This document shows, one piece after another, positions 8,360-16,774 of a DNA stretch of 18,235 bases. Within the stretch, counting starts at the first letter, position 1. Every line of letters begins with the position of its first letter. The stretch lies in assembly GCA_021775655.1 (NCBI GenBank), contig JAJFHK010000454.1, forward strand, positions 1-18,235. The letters run 5' to 3'. Source of the DNA: Filomicrobium sp. GTDB taxonomy: Bacteria; Pseudomonadota; Alphaproteobacteria; Rhizobiales; Hyphomicrobiaceae. Both the position numbers and the translations under genes were made by a program. Below the pieces are notes generated by a model that worked only from the letters and a program-made list of their open reading frames with translations, was not told the DNA's origin and did not search any database.

Positions 8360-8387
8360 TTGATTGCAACTGCCGGGTCGCTAGATA
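8360..8387 (+). promoter_or_regulatory. Weak candidate sigma-70-like promoter for the TerB-like gene
   Basis: TTGATT at 8360-8365 and TAGATA at 8382-8387 are 16 bases apart, in the 200-base divergent region between lysK and the TerB-like gene. Each half matches the consensus only partly. The resulting transcript would start just before the GGAGA ribosome site at 8407. Confidence 0.25.
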
Positions 8388-8416
8388 TGGAACGCGATAC
8401 AGCACTGGAGACAGAT

Positions 8417-8830
8417 ATGACGCGCCAGCTTTCCCCGCAGGAAGCACTGATCTACGCGATGATCACTACCGCGGCCACCGACAACCAGATGTCTGACGCT
8501 GAATTGCGACGCATCGGCACGTTGGTCAAAGAATTACCGGCCTTCGACGGATTTGACGAGAACACGCTTGTCGAACACGCTCAGGCCTGCGGTCTGTTGA
8601 TGTCGGGGCAAAATGGCCTCGACAACGTTCTCGACTCGATTGCCGGCGGGCTGCCTGAACATATGCGCGAGACTTGCTATGTGCTCGCCTGCGAGGTGGC
8701 CGCATCCGACGAAGTCGTAAAACGCGAGGAAAAGCGATTCCTGCAACTCCTTGCACAGCGCCTGCAATTGGCCCAACTCACCTGTGCCGCCCTCGCCCGC
8801 GCAGCTTCGGCCCGTCACCAGCGGCCCTGA
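8417..8830 (+). CDS. TerB-like protein (tellurite resistance TerB family)
   Basis: This 137-residue, mostly helical soluble protein has two related acidic segments typical of TerB-like domains: TDNQMSDAELRRI (21-33) and AASDEVVKREEKRFLQLL (95-112). These resemble the metal-binding half-repeats of TerB. Single TerB-like proteins of this length are common in alphaproteobacteria without the rest of the ter cluster, and tellurite resistance should not be assumed. The ATG at 8417 has GGAGA 5 bases upstream. Longer in-frame readings from 8330 or 8387 lack a good site and add non-conserved residues. It is divergent from lysK and ends 26 bases from the opposing VOC gene. Confidence 0.8.
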   Translation: MTRQLSPQEALIYAMITTAATDNQMSDAELRRIGTLVKELPAFDGFDENTLVEHAQACGLLMSGQNGLDNVLDSIAGGLPEHMRETCYVLACEVAASDEVVKREEKRFLQLLAQRLQLAQLTCAALARAASARHQRP

Positions 8831-8856
8831 TCCACTTGTAAGTTAGGCACCTAGTG

Positions 8857-9294
8857 TCACTCCGTCACGTCTGCCCATGGATCATAGCTGCCAAAGCTCC
8901 AGACATGCCCTTCGACATCACGGCAACTGTATAACCGCCCGCCGTAATCCTGATCTTCAGGTTCCGAGACGATACGGGCGCCTGCCGCCCGCGCTTTTTC
9001 GCAATGCCCATCGACATCTGGCACAATGACATAGCAACTCTGCGTTGTTGGGGCGTCTGTGCCATCCATCGGTTTGACGAACCGTCCGAAATCGTCATCG
9101 CGGGCCGATCCAAGCATGATCATGCCGCTCCCGAACCGCAGCTGCGCATGCGCAATAGTATCATTGTCTCCGGGCACGACGAGGTGCTCTTCAAACCCAA
9201 AGGCTTCGCACAGCCATTTAATAGCTTGCACGGCATTGCGATAGCGAAGACATGAGATGACAGTGGCTTGGCCGGCCGAAATTGCGCTAGACAT
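8857..9294 (-). CDS. VOC (glyoxalase/PhnB-like) family protein
   Basis: This 145-residue single-domain protein has the two beta-alpha-beta-beta-beta halves of the VOC fold. The first half is VISCLRYRNAVQAIKWLCEAFGFEE, with H49 in IAHAQLRFGSGMIMLG. The second is SCYVIVPDVDGHCEKARAAGARI, ending in DYGGRLYSCRDVEGHVWSFG with E129. H49 and E129 are at the positions that bind metal in related enzymes. The pattern resembles PhnB-like proteins rather than lactoylglutathione lyase itself, so the substrate is unknown. The ATG at 9294 has GGAG 7 bases upstream; a longer reading back to 9414 would run into the MFS gene. It is divergent from that gene across 75 bases. Confidence 0.87.
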   Translation of the reverse strand: MSSAISAGQATVISCLRYRNAVQAIKWLCEAFGFEEHLVVPGDNDTIAHAQLRFGSGMIMLGSARDDDFGRFVKPMDGTDAPTTQSCYVIVPDVDGHCEKARAAGARIVSEPEDQDYGGRLYSCRDVEGHVWSFGSYDPWADVTE

Positions 9295-9357
9295 GTTGGG
9301 CTCCAATGGCGCGAGTTTGCGCCATGCTGTCGGTACCATGTCAGTGAAGCACCAAAG

Positions 9358-9362
9358 AAAGG
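9358..9362 (+). promoter_or_regulatory. Ribosome binding site favouring a TTG start for the MFS gene
   Basis: AAAGG ends 7 bases before the TTG at 9370. The next ATG at 9385 would be 22 bases from it and has no site of its own. Confidence 0.45.
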
Positions 9363-9369
9363 CACTCGC

Positions 9370-10596
9370 TTGACCAAAGCTCGCATGCATTTCCTGCTGC
9401 TCAATATGGGCCACTTTCTAGATCATTTGGTCATGCTCGTGTTCGCGACGGTCGCCGCCCTCGTGCTGCGCCTTGAATGGAACATGAGCTACAGCGAACT
9501 CATTGCTTACGCGACACCGGGCTTTGTTGCCTTCGGTATATTTTCGTTACCTGCCGGTAGGCTTGCCGACCGCTGGAGCCGCGAAGGTATGATGGTCGTC
9601 TTCTTCTTTGGTATTGGCGTATCTTCCATTGCCTGCGCGCTCGCGCAGGGGCCGATTGAGATGGCGGTGTCGTTGTTTGCTGTCGGCATGTTTGCGGCAA
9701 TCTATCATCCGGTTGGCCTGACACTCGTCGTTGAAGGGGCCAAGCGCACCGGTATGGCGCTCGCATACAACGGCATCTGGGGCAATTTAGGCGTCGGCGG
9801 CGCGGCCCTGTTGACCGGCTTGATGATCGATTCCGCGGGCTGGCGCGCCGCGTTCTATGTTCCCGGTTTCATTTCGATTGCCCTCGGCTTGGCCTACCTT
9901 TCGCTGATGTGGAGCGAGGTTGTCGAATTGCCCAAGAGCCGACGGATGGCCGCGCGTGCTGCCGAACAAAAACCACCGAAGAAGAATTATTTTCCGGAAG
10001 AGGATCGGGAGCTCTATCTTCGCATCACGATCATTGTCCTCTACGTCACCGGAATCTCAGCCTTTGTGTTCCAGTCGGTAACCTTCGCACTTCCGAAGAT
10101 CTTTGAAGAACGCCTGACCGGCATCGCCGAAACGGCGACAATGATCGGCTGGGCGACATTCATCGTTGCGGCGATTGCTTCCCTCGCGCAAATCGCCGTC
10201 GGACACCTCCTCGACTCGGCGGGCCCGCGAACGATGTTCCTGATCGTCGCCGGATTGCAATCAATCTGCTTCATGTTGATGCCGGGTCTGGAAGGCTGGT
10301 CGGCGCTCGCCGTTGCGATGTTCTTCGTTATGGGCTCATTCGGGCAATTGCCGATAACCGACTACATTATCGGAAAGACAGCAACGCCGGAGCTACGCGC
10401 CTCCATTTATGGCGCGCGATTTGTTTTAACGTTCACGGTACTTGCCGTTGCGCTGCCGCTGATCGGTTGGATCCATGCCAACTGGGGTTTCGACATGCTG
10501 TTTCGAATGCTCGCTGTCACTTCGGCAAGCGTTTTCATCGTCGCGCTACTTCTTCCACACCGCGTTCCTGAACCTGCCGTCGCGCCAGCGGAGTGA
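9370..10596 (+). CDS. Major facilitator superfamily transporter
   Basis: This 408-residue inner-membrane protein has about 12 predicted membrane helices and a central cytoplasmic loop (about 186-214, rich in Lys, Arg and Glu). The MFS loop 2-3 motif is seen as GRLADRWSREG (63-73). IYHPVGLTLV at 111-120 and NGIWGNLGVGGAALLTG at 134-150 resemble the fosmidomycin-resistance-like branch of the superfamily. A drug-efflux role is possible but the substrate cannot be read. TTG at 9370 is chosen from the ribosome site; ATG at 9385 would remove five residues only and changes nothing in the helices. An in-frame reading back to 9268 overlaps the VOC gene start and is unlikely. It is divergent from the VOC gene, and its end faces the tricorn-like pseudogene 176 bases away. 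Confidence 0.9.
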   Translation: MTKARMHFLLLNMGHFLDHLVMLVFATVAALVLRLEWNMSYSELIAYATPGFVAFGIFSLPAGRLADRWSREGMMVVFFFGIGVSSIACALAQGPIEMAVSLFAVGMFAAIYHPVGLTLVVEGAKRTGMALAYNGIWGNLGVGGAALLTGLMIDSAGWRAAFYVPGFISIALGLAYLSLMWSEVVELPKSRRMAARAAEQKPPKKNYFPEEDRELYLRITIIVLYVTGISAFVFQSVTFALPKIFEERLTGIAETATMIGWATFIVAAIASLAQIAVGHLLDSAGPRTMFLIVAGLQSICFMLMPGLEGWSALAVAMFFVMGSFGQLPITDYIIGKTATPELRASIYGARFVLTFTVLAVALPLIGWIHANWGFDMLFRMLAVTSASVFIVALLLPHRVPEPAVAPAE

Positions 10597-10772
10597 GGAT
10601 CTTAAATTCGAACTGCACCAGTCCGCTTGGTGAAGTGTTCCAAAATCGGCAAGGCTCTGCGCGGCCCAACTCATGGTTCGTTGTTGGGTACGGGAGGTAA
10701 GGACCGCCGCTCTAGATTGACTGGCCGCAAGGACCAGCAGGAGACATTGACCTCGCTGGCCATTAATCGCGT

Positions 10773-12889
10773 CTACTTGTCCAGGTCCTGCAAGAGTAAC
10801 CTAACGGCACTCTCCAATTGCGGGTCACGGCCCGCCTCGATCGCGTCGGGATTGTTGCGCACAATTTCGGTTGGCACGATTTCATTATTCTCGAAGAATT
10901 GCCCGTCGAGTGTGCGAAAGCCCAGTTGAGCGAACGCGAGTACGAGACGTTTTTCTTGCGGGTTATAGAGGAGCACGGCCGTTCCGGTGCCCGGCACCCG
11001 GTCGCCAACCTTCGGTCCGATCTTTTCGCGCATGTAGAAGTAAGGGAAGACAGATGCGTCCGAATAATTCCAACTATTGACCGCAAGCGCGCTCGGTTTC
11101 GCCCAGTGATTATATGGTGCGGTGCCGAGTTCCACACCGTTACGGGTGACCATTCCGGAATGCCGCTTGCCTGTCAGAAAAGCGGTCAGTTGATCGTGTA
11201 TGAAGCCACCAGAATTAAAGCGGGTGTCAACGATAGCAGCCTCTTTCTCGCTTTCGGCGCCGCGCAATCGTGCGAACACGGCTCTGAGTAGCGCGTCGTC
11301 CATTTGTCACACATGCGCATAGGCAAGCCTGCCATTAGAAAGACGTTCGACCATAGCGCGGCGTCGCTCAACCCAACCATTGTAGAGGAGGTCGATTTCA
11401 CTTCCTGGTGGTGCCGGGCGAAGCGCAACATCGACTGGGTCGCCACCGGTGCTCGGGCGGACGCTAAGGCTCACGAGCTGGCCGGCCTTGTGATTGAGCA
11501 ACGGATAAATCATTTCGTCGGAAGCGATGGCTTGGCCATCCACCGCCAAAATCACCGCGCATGGCGTGAGTGGGCTGCCTGCGAGTGCGGAAGGGCCGCC
11601 CGCCATGACAGAGGCAATGCGCATGCCGGGCGCCGAATGCCCCGTGTCATAACCAAGGCCGAGTTCTGCGGTTTTATCCCACCAACTGGACGCATGCTTG
11701 AAGCCCGTGAACATGTGGGAGGCATTGAGTTCGCCTTACATTTCGTCGATCAGCTCGGCAAACGATTCCCAATGGGAGATATGTGGGACGTAGCGCGCAT
11801 AAAGGTTGCGGATCTTTAGCCAATCGACACCGTGCATTTTCGCGTCGTAGAACTTGGACTGGACAATGCGCCATTGGCTCTCGACGAGATATTTGGCTTC
11901 TTCGGCGAAGTCGAACGGGGCTTCCACGGAAAACAGTACAGCCCGCTTCTTTCCATTGGCGAACTCGAGCCGCTCGATCGAGTTGGTCGTTGCAATGTAG
12001 ATTGCCGTTCCCTGAGGGTTTATCTATAGATTTAAAACTCCGGCACCGGGCCGCGCGAAAAGTTGAGACGGCTGGCCGGTCCGCAAGTCGATAATCTGAC
12101 CGACGAGGTTTACTCCGTGCTGAAGTGTGATCAACCCCATCCGCGCATTGTCCGCCGTTACACCCTTTAGGAGAATCTGGGTTGGCTGTGCGGTGATTCG
12201 TGCCTTGCGATGGGCAAGACCGTCGAGATCTGTTGATTGCTGCATTGAACCCGCGCCTGCCACGGTCTCTTGTGCTGCGCTCATGCCGAGGACTCATTTT
12301 TTGATAGGCCTCGTCGCTCAAATAGGCCGCCATGACGTCGCCCTCGGACTGATTTTCTCGAAGTTTGCGGTCTGCAAAGCGAGTTGTTTGCCAGATGACG
12401 ATCTTGCCATCAGGGCTGAACACCGGCTTTGAGTCACCAAACCCACTGTCGCTGATTTTGCCGGTGAGCCTTGCCGGCCAAATCGTAGAGCCATATATCG
12501 GGCGTGCCGTCCGATATTTCGCGCTTGCGCCACTCTACCTCCGGCGACATTTGGCGTACATACGCAAGCCTGCCGCCGTCTGGGCTGATGGCCGCCATGC
12601 GCGTCCCATGGGGCATCACGAGCCGCTCTCGGCCGCCCGTCACCGGAACTGCATCGCCACCCTTGCTTGGCACGACCCAGACCTGGCCTCGGCACACAAA
12701 CGCGATAGTCTGTGCGTCAGGTGAAATCCTTGCTTCGCGCAGCCACATCGGGCGGTTTGGGTCGACGCCATATGCCCACCCGGTCGATGATATCAGTCCT
12801 GCAAATAGTGGACATGCGACGGCGAAAGCGATCGCAAGTTTCCAGTGCAACCCCAGATGATAAATACTACGAATAAACGAAGCCAGCAT
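10773..12889 (-). pseudogene. Decayed tricorn-like S41 peptidase gene
   Basis: Read on the minus strand, the pieces follow the order of bacterial tricorn/S41 peptidases. First come a signal peptide and beta-propeller strands (ARISPDAQTIAFVCRGQVWVVP, 12889 to about 12470; SPDGKIVIWQTTRFAD near 12420). A second repeat part follows (about 12284-12027), then the C1 domain (SQWRIVQSKFYDAKMHGVDW near 11900) with the His of NASHM at 11715-11717. Next are a PDZ-like region (about 11700-11400) and the C2 core AAIVDTRFNSGG with the Ser-Asp of NYSDASVFP at 11058-11063. The last part is GRDPQLESAVRLLLQDL. The frame is broken by a +1 shift near 12465-12470, a second +1 shift between about 12284 and 12297, and in-frame stops TAG (12024-12026), TAA (11736-11738) and TGA (11307-11309). 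At about 705 codons it is shorter than intact relatives of roughly 1000 residues, with propeller blades apparently missing. The neighbouring genes are intact, so general sequencing error is unlikely. Confidence 0.85.
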
Positions 12890-13166
12890 GCGGATTCCTC
12901 GAAACAGATCTACCTTGCGAAGTGTGCCACCATAGCCGACGAAGCAGCCACGGGCTGCCGGGCAGAAGTCTGCAACGGGTCACCTCCTGCCGGAATCTGC
13001 CCTCTGCTGCCACGTCCGGTTCTGGAGGTCGCGCGCAGCGATACCAACCGCTGGCCATACGCCGCCGGGCGCGCAAAAGTCGCGTTAGGCTTCGTTAACG
13101 CACTCTGCTTTGCCGATGAGCTTGATGACACGCGACGGTACCGCTATGGGCCGGCGGCTTTGCCCA
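12890..13166. other. Gene-free gap between pseudogene and hydrolase
   Basis: This 277-base stretch shows no gene I can support. A plus-strand open frame crosses it (12845-13231) but runs into the hydrolase coding region and has no recognisable domain or ribosome site. No clear inverted repeat or promoter was seen. It would have held the promoter of the tricorn-like gene. Confidence 0.4.
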
Positions 13167-13820
13167 TCACAACCTTCGAGCAAATGCGGCGATGGCATCG
13201 GCGGCAACTTCGATGTTGCCCTTGCGCGTGAATCCGCTTCTTCCGCGCGGTCCGAAATCGTGGTCGCCATCGCCAATCCAGCCTAATTCGATGGAAGGTG
13301 ACAGCGTGTAACCGGCAACATCCTCGCGCGTGCCAAATGGATCACGTTCCCCCTGCATGATCAACATAGGACAACTGAGTTCGGCGAGATGTGCCGTCCT
13401 TAGATTCTCAGGGTTTTTTGGAGGATGAAACGGGTAGCCGAGGCACACGACCCCGTCGATCTTTCCTCCTTTGTGGAAGTCGTCGGCCATCATACTTGCA
13501 ATGCGCCCGCCCATCGACTTCCCGCCAATGAGAAGTTTTGACTTTGCGCCAATCTCCGCGCGGATCGACTCAACCGCCTCGTACAATTCCGGGAACATCG
13601 TTTCTATTCTGGGCGGCGGCCGTCGCTTGCCGGTCTCCCGGATCTGGCGCATATAGGCAAATTCGAAGCGAATGACTGAAATGCCGCGTGACAGCAGCAT
13701 GGGAACAAGCGTTTCGAAGAAACGTCCCGTCATCGGTTGACTGGCTCCGTGAGTCATCAGGATGTGAGCCACAGGGTCCTTGTCGCTTTCCGGCATCTCA
13801 ATCAGAAGTTCTCGCTTCAA
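13167..13820 (-). CDS. Alpha/beta hydrolase, Tex30/KANL3-like family
   Basis: This 217-residue protein has a complete alpha/beta-hydrolase core. ILMTHGASQ forms the oxyanion region, GGKSMGGR (99-106) is the nucleophile elbow with S102, GERDPFG carries acid D160, and GDGDHDF carries H187. VCLGYPFHPPKNPENLRTAHL is characteristic of the small bacterial group related to Tex30/KANL3, often listed as predicted dienelactone-hydrolase-like proteins. There is no signal peptide, so it is cytosolic. The substrate is unknown. The start is TTG with a strong site, GGGGAGG, 8 bases upstream. It is divergent from the sterol desaturase family gene across 101 bases, which may hold promoters for both. Confidence 0.88.
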   Translation of the reverse strand: MKRELLIEMPESDKDPVAHILMTHGASQPMTGRFFETLVPMLLSRGISVIRFEFAYMRQIRETGKRRPPPRIETMFPELYEAVESIRAEIGAKSKLLIGGKSMGGRIASMMADDFHKGGKIDGVVCLGYPFHPPKNPENLRTAHLAELSCPMLIMQGERDPFGTREDVAGYTLSPSIELGWIGDGDHDFGPRGRSGFTRKGNIEVAADAIAAFARRL

Positions 13821-13828
13821 GTGCCGAG

Positions 13829-13835
13829 CCTCCCC
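13829..13835 (-). promoter_or_regulatory. Ribosome binding site fixing the hydrolase TTG start
   Basis: The minus strand reads GGGGAGG at 13835-13829, 8 bases before the TTG at 13820. This is one of the strongest ribosome sites in the window and supports a TTG start. Confidence 0.7.
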
Positions 13836-13921
13836 TAATATATTCGCGCGCTAATGCAATCGCTTTGTCGCTTGGTTTGCGTTTAATAGTGGCCCAACAT
13901 TATCGCTAACAAGGTTGCCCG

Positions 13922-14749
13922 ATGGAAATTCTCCCCGGATTGAGCGAGCCGATATTCCGATTTTCTGTGTTCGCCGCGGTTCTCGTTGCCATGGCGCTGA
14001 TTGAGCTTGTCATCCCCCGCCGCAAGCTCACCGTACCGAAAACGAAGCGCTGGGCCACGAATTTTGCGATCGTGGCAATCGATACGGCTGTGGTTAGGCT
14101 GATGGGCGCGCTCGCCGTGCCGCTTGTCGCCGTCGCTTCTGCCGTTTACGCCGAAACGAACGGTTGGGGCCTCTTCAACCTGATTTCTCTACCGCACTGG
14201 CTGGAATTTCTGCTGGCGCTTTTGATCCTCGACCTGGCGATCTGGTTCCAGCATTACGTTTCGCACAAGGTACCGTTGTTCTGGCGCCTGCACCGCGTCC
14301 ATCACGCGGATGTCGACATCGACGTCTCAACTGCGATCCGGTTTCACCCGATCGAAATTGCACTGTCGATGTTGTGGAAAATCGTACTTGTTTTCGTGTT
14401 CGGCACCGCGGCTATTGCAGTGGTCGTATTCGAGGTCATCTTGAACGGCGGCGCTTTGTTCAACCACGCCAATATCGCACTTCCCTCATGGCTGGACCGC
14501 GCGCTGCGCGTGTTGATCGTTACGCCAGATATGCACCGCGTGCATCACTCCGTCATTCGTCGCGAGCACGACACCAATTTTGGCTTCAACCTGTCTATAT
14601 GGGATCGTTTTTTTGGTACCTACACGGACCAACCTGATCGGGGTCACGAAGGGATGAAGATTGGACTCGAACAATTTCCAGCACCCGCGCCAACTCGCCT
14701 GATATGGAGCCTTGCACTCCCCTTTGCCTCCAAACCGGGACAACGCTGA
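13922..14749 (+). CDS. Sterol desaturase / fatty acid hydroxylase superfamily protein
   Basis: This 275-residue integral membrane protein has the conserved histidine clusters of the superfamily that bind a di-iron centre: HYVSH (H111, H115), HRVHH (H124, H127, H128), H142 in FHPIE, N181-H182, and HRVHHS (H205, H208, H209). Hydrophobic segments lie at about 13-31, 47-76, 93-110, 148-178 and 192-202. Members insert oxygen into, or desaturate, lipid acyl chains or sterol-like molecules at the membrane; the substrate here is unknown, and a lipid-modifying role is inference. The ATG at 13922 has AAGG 8 bases upstream. It is divergent from the hydrolase, and mepA follows in the same direction after 78 bases. 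Confidence 0.93.
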   Translation: MEILPGLSEPIFRFSVFAAVLVAMALIELVIPRRKLTVPKTKRWATNFAIVAIDTAVVRLMGALAVPLVAVASAVYAETNGWGLFNLISLPHWLEFLLALLILDLAIWFQHYVSHKVPLFWRLHRVHHADVDIDVSTAIRFHPIEIALSMLWKIVLVFVFGTAAIAVVVFEVILNGGALFNHANIALPSWLDRALRVLIVTPDMHRVHHSVIRREHDTNFGFNLSIWDRFFGTYTDQPDRGHEGMKIGLEQFPAPAPTRLIWSLALPFASKPGQR

Positions 14750-14827
14750 TGAGCCCCGCGTCATATTTTGGCCCCACAACGGTTTCAGCGGTGTAGGATT
14801 GGCGTCGATTAGCGACGGAGGGAGCTG

Positions 14828-15979
14828 ATGGGCTGGAGATTACCGGCAACCGGCTTGATTTATTTGTTCGGCATAGCATTTGCGCATAATTCCCTTGCGC
14901 AAACGACGGCCCTCGCACCACCGCCGCCCGAACAAGGCCCACCGGCTACCGAGCGACCAGCCAAGAAATCGGCGGTACCAGCCAAGAAGCTTTTTGGTGC
15001 AGAAAGCCGCGCGGCAAAGCTCGCGCCACGCGCCATCGGCTTTTACTCGCGCGGTTGCCTTTCAGGTGGCGAGTGGCTGCCGCCTGACGGACCTGCTTGG
15101 CAGGCAATGCGCCTGTCTCGAAATCGCAACTGGGCCCATCCCAAGCTCGTCAAGTTGGTCAAGCGTCTGGCAACAGAGTCGAAGGCCGCTGCCGAGTGGC
15201 CGGGCCTCCTCGTCGGTGATCTGACGCAGCCGCGTGGCGGACCGATGACTTCTGGCCACGCCAGTCATCAGGTCGGGCTCGATGCTGACATCTGGCTGAC
15301 CCCGATGCCGGATCGCCGTTTCACATGGGAGGAGCGTGAAAGAACCTCCGCTGTTTCCATGCTCAAAGATGCACTTTCGGTGAATCCAGAAGCCTTCACT
15401 CCCGGCGTGGTGGCGATCATCAAGCGTGCCGCGTCCTACCCCGAAGTCGAGCGCATAGGCGTAAATCCGGCAATCAAACTTGCACTATGCCGCGCGGCCG
15501 GTGGAGACAAGCCGTGGCTTGGTAAAATCCAAGGATGGCGTGGTCACACCTACCACATGCATATTCGGATCAAGTGCCCGCCCGGTAGCAGCGGCTGCCG
15601 AAGCCAGGGGACTCCGAACGGTACCAGTTGCGCAGCCGCGGAGAAATGGTACGCCGATACCAAGGCTTGGATGGAGAATCCGAAAAAGCCACCCAAGAAA
15701 AAGACGAAGAAGCGCAAACCCAAGCCGCCGATAACGCTCGAAGGCCTGCCAAGTGCCTGTCGCACTGTCTTGGCTGCAGCGCCAATCGGCGGCCCTAAAC
15801 TGATCGCTGAAAGCATTATTCCGCCTGAGCAAAAACCTGCTGCTGGTGTTGTGTCCGCCAAGGCTGCCAGTGGTCCTGCAGCTTTCGCAGTGCCCCACGA
15901 ATTGCAGGCCCCACCAGAATCCAACTTGGCGGTGCCGCAGCCGCAATCAGCCGAGCACCTGCGAAAGGCGCAACAGTAG
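14828..15979 (+). CDS. mepA: Penicillin-insensitive murein endopeptidase with C-terminal extension
   Basis: This periplasmic zinc peptidase of family M74 cuts peptide cross-links in peptidoglycan. The protein has 383 residues. A signal peptide covers about 1-24 (hydrophobic 8-19, NSLA before QTT), followed by a Pro-rich linker to about 55. The catalytic domain (about 60-282) carries SGHASHQVGLDADIW with H147 and D154, and GHTYHMHIRIKCP with H245, equal to the zinc ligands H113, D120 and H211 of E. coli MepA. Cysteines C77, C221, C250, C257, C268 and C311 may form disulfides. After residue 283 comes a Lys/Pro stretch (NPKKPPKKKTKKRKPKPP) and about 80 further residues rich in Ala and Pro, absent from the 274-residue E. 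coli enzyme. The start has GGAGGGAG close upstream. It converges with msrA at 18 bases. Confidence 0.95.
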   Translation: MGWRLPATGLIYLFGIAFAHNSLAQTTALAPPPPEQGPPATERPAKKSAVPAKKLFGAESRAAKLAPRAIGFYSRGCLSGGEWLPPDGPAWQAMRLSRNRNWAHPKLVKLVKRLATESKAAAEWPGLLVGDLTQPRGGPMTSGHASHQVGLDADIWLTPMPDRRFTWEERERTSAVSMLKDALSVNPEAFTPGVVAIIKRAASYPEVERIGVNPAIKLALCRAAGGDKPWLGKIQGWRGHTYHMHIRIKCPPGSSGCRSQGTPNGTSCAAAEKWYADTKAWMENPKKPPKKKTKKRKPKPPITLEGLPSACRTVLAAAPIGGPKLIAESIIPPEQKPAAGVVSAKAASGPAAFAVPHELQAPPESNLAVPQPQSAEHLRKAQQ

Positions 15980-15997
15980 ACCTCTCGTCGCTGTATC

Positions 15998-16660
15998 TCA
16001 GCGCTCGGATAAAACGCTCGTACCGATCGGGCAACTCACGCCGGTACCACCAAGCCCGCAATACCCGGTCGGAACTTTTGCCAGATATTGTTGATGATCG
16101 TCCTCTGCAAAGTAGAACGGTCCTGCTGGAGCAATCTCGGTCGTTATGACCCCGAGCCCGCGCTCATCAAGTGCTTTGCCGTAGGCTTGCTTTGAAGCCG
16201 AGGCTTCGACCTGCTGAGCTTCCGAAAACGTGTAAATGCCCGATCGGTACTGTGTTCCCATATCGTTGCCTTGGCGCATGCCCTGGGTCGGATCGTGGCT
16301 TTCCCAAAACGTTTTCAAGAGCCGCGAGTAGGAAATCTTGGCTGGATCGAAGACCACGAGGACCACCTCGTTGTGGTTGGTCTTGCCCGAACACACCTGT
16401 TCGTAAGTCGGGTTGGGCGTATCACCTGCCGCATACCCCACGGCAGTCGTAATGATCCCGTCGCCCAATTCCCAGAATTTGCGCTCCGCACCCCAAAAAC
16501 AACCGAGTCCGAACACAGCCCTTTCTGCGCCATCGGGGTAAGGCCCCTTGAGCCGCGTGCCGAGCACATAGTGGCTTTCTGCGGTTGCGATTTCGAGATC
16601 CGTTCCCGGCAGAACCTGATCTTTTGGCAGGATTTCGGCAGATTTCTTGAAGAAAAACAT
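15998..16660 (-). CDS. msrA: Peptide-methionine (S)-S-oxide reductase MsrA
   Basis: This 220-residue enzyme repairs oxidised methionine in proteins by reducing the S-form of methionine sulfoxide. The nucleophile is C54 in [15 protein letters not shown]98 lies in [29 protein letters not shown] is the usual substrate-pocket segment, and [10 protein letters not shown] follows. The C-terminal [13 protein letters not shown] has resolving cysteines C201 and C210, recycled by thioredoxin. The N-terminal [19 protein letters not shown] is typical of the long alphaproteobacterial/plant-like form and shows no export signal. The ATG at 16660 has AAGG 7 bases upstream. A longer reading back to 16732 adds 24 residues outside the family alignment. 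It is divergent from the next gene across 114 bases. Confidence 0.96.
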   Translation of the reverse strand: MFFFKKSAEILPKDQVLPGTDLEIATAESHYVLGTRLKGPYPDGAERAVFGLGCFWGAERKFWELGDGIITTAVGYAAGDTPNPTYEQVCSGKTNHNEVVLVVFDPAKISYSRLLKTFWESHDPTQGMRQGNDMGTQYRSGIYTFSEAQQVEASASKQAYGKALDERGLGVITTEIAPAGPFYFAEDDHQQYLAKVPTGYCGLGGTGVSCPIGTSVLSER

Positions 16661-16774
16661 TGCGGAACCTTCTATAGGCAGCTTGAGAGCTTCTGATATA
16701 GTGCGCCAAAGCCTGGCGGTCATGCCGCCCAAGGGTAAATGAATGTCACAAACTAGCGAGCGTGAGGAAACGCG

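Noticed and set aside
8417..8830. A tellurite resistance operon
   Set aside because: Only a lone TerB-like gene is present; no terA, terC, terD or terE-like gene lies nearby.
11674..12423. Single 249-codon minus-strand protein as an intact gene
   Set aside because: Only its first 40 or so residues look like propeller sequence; the rest is out-of-frame translation of the tricorn-like pseudogene.
12845..13231. 128-codon plus-strand open frame between the pseudogene and the hydrolase
   Set aside because: It overlaps the hydrolase C-terminus antisense, has no ribosome site, and its Cys/Arg-rich translation is not recognised.
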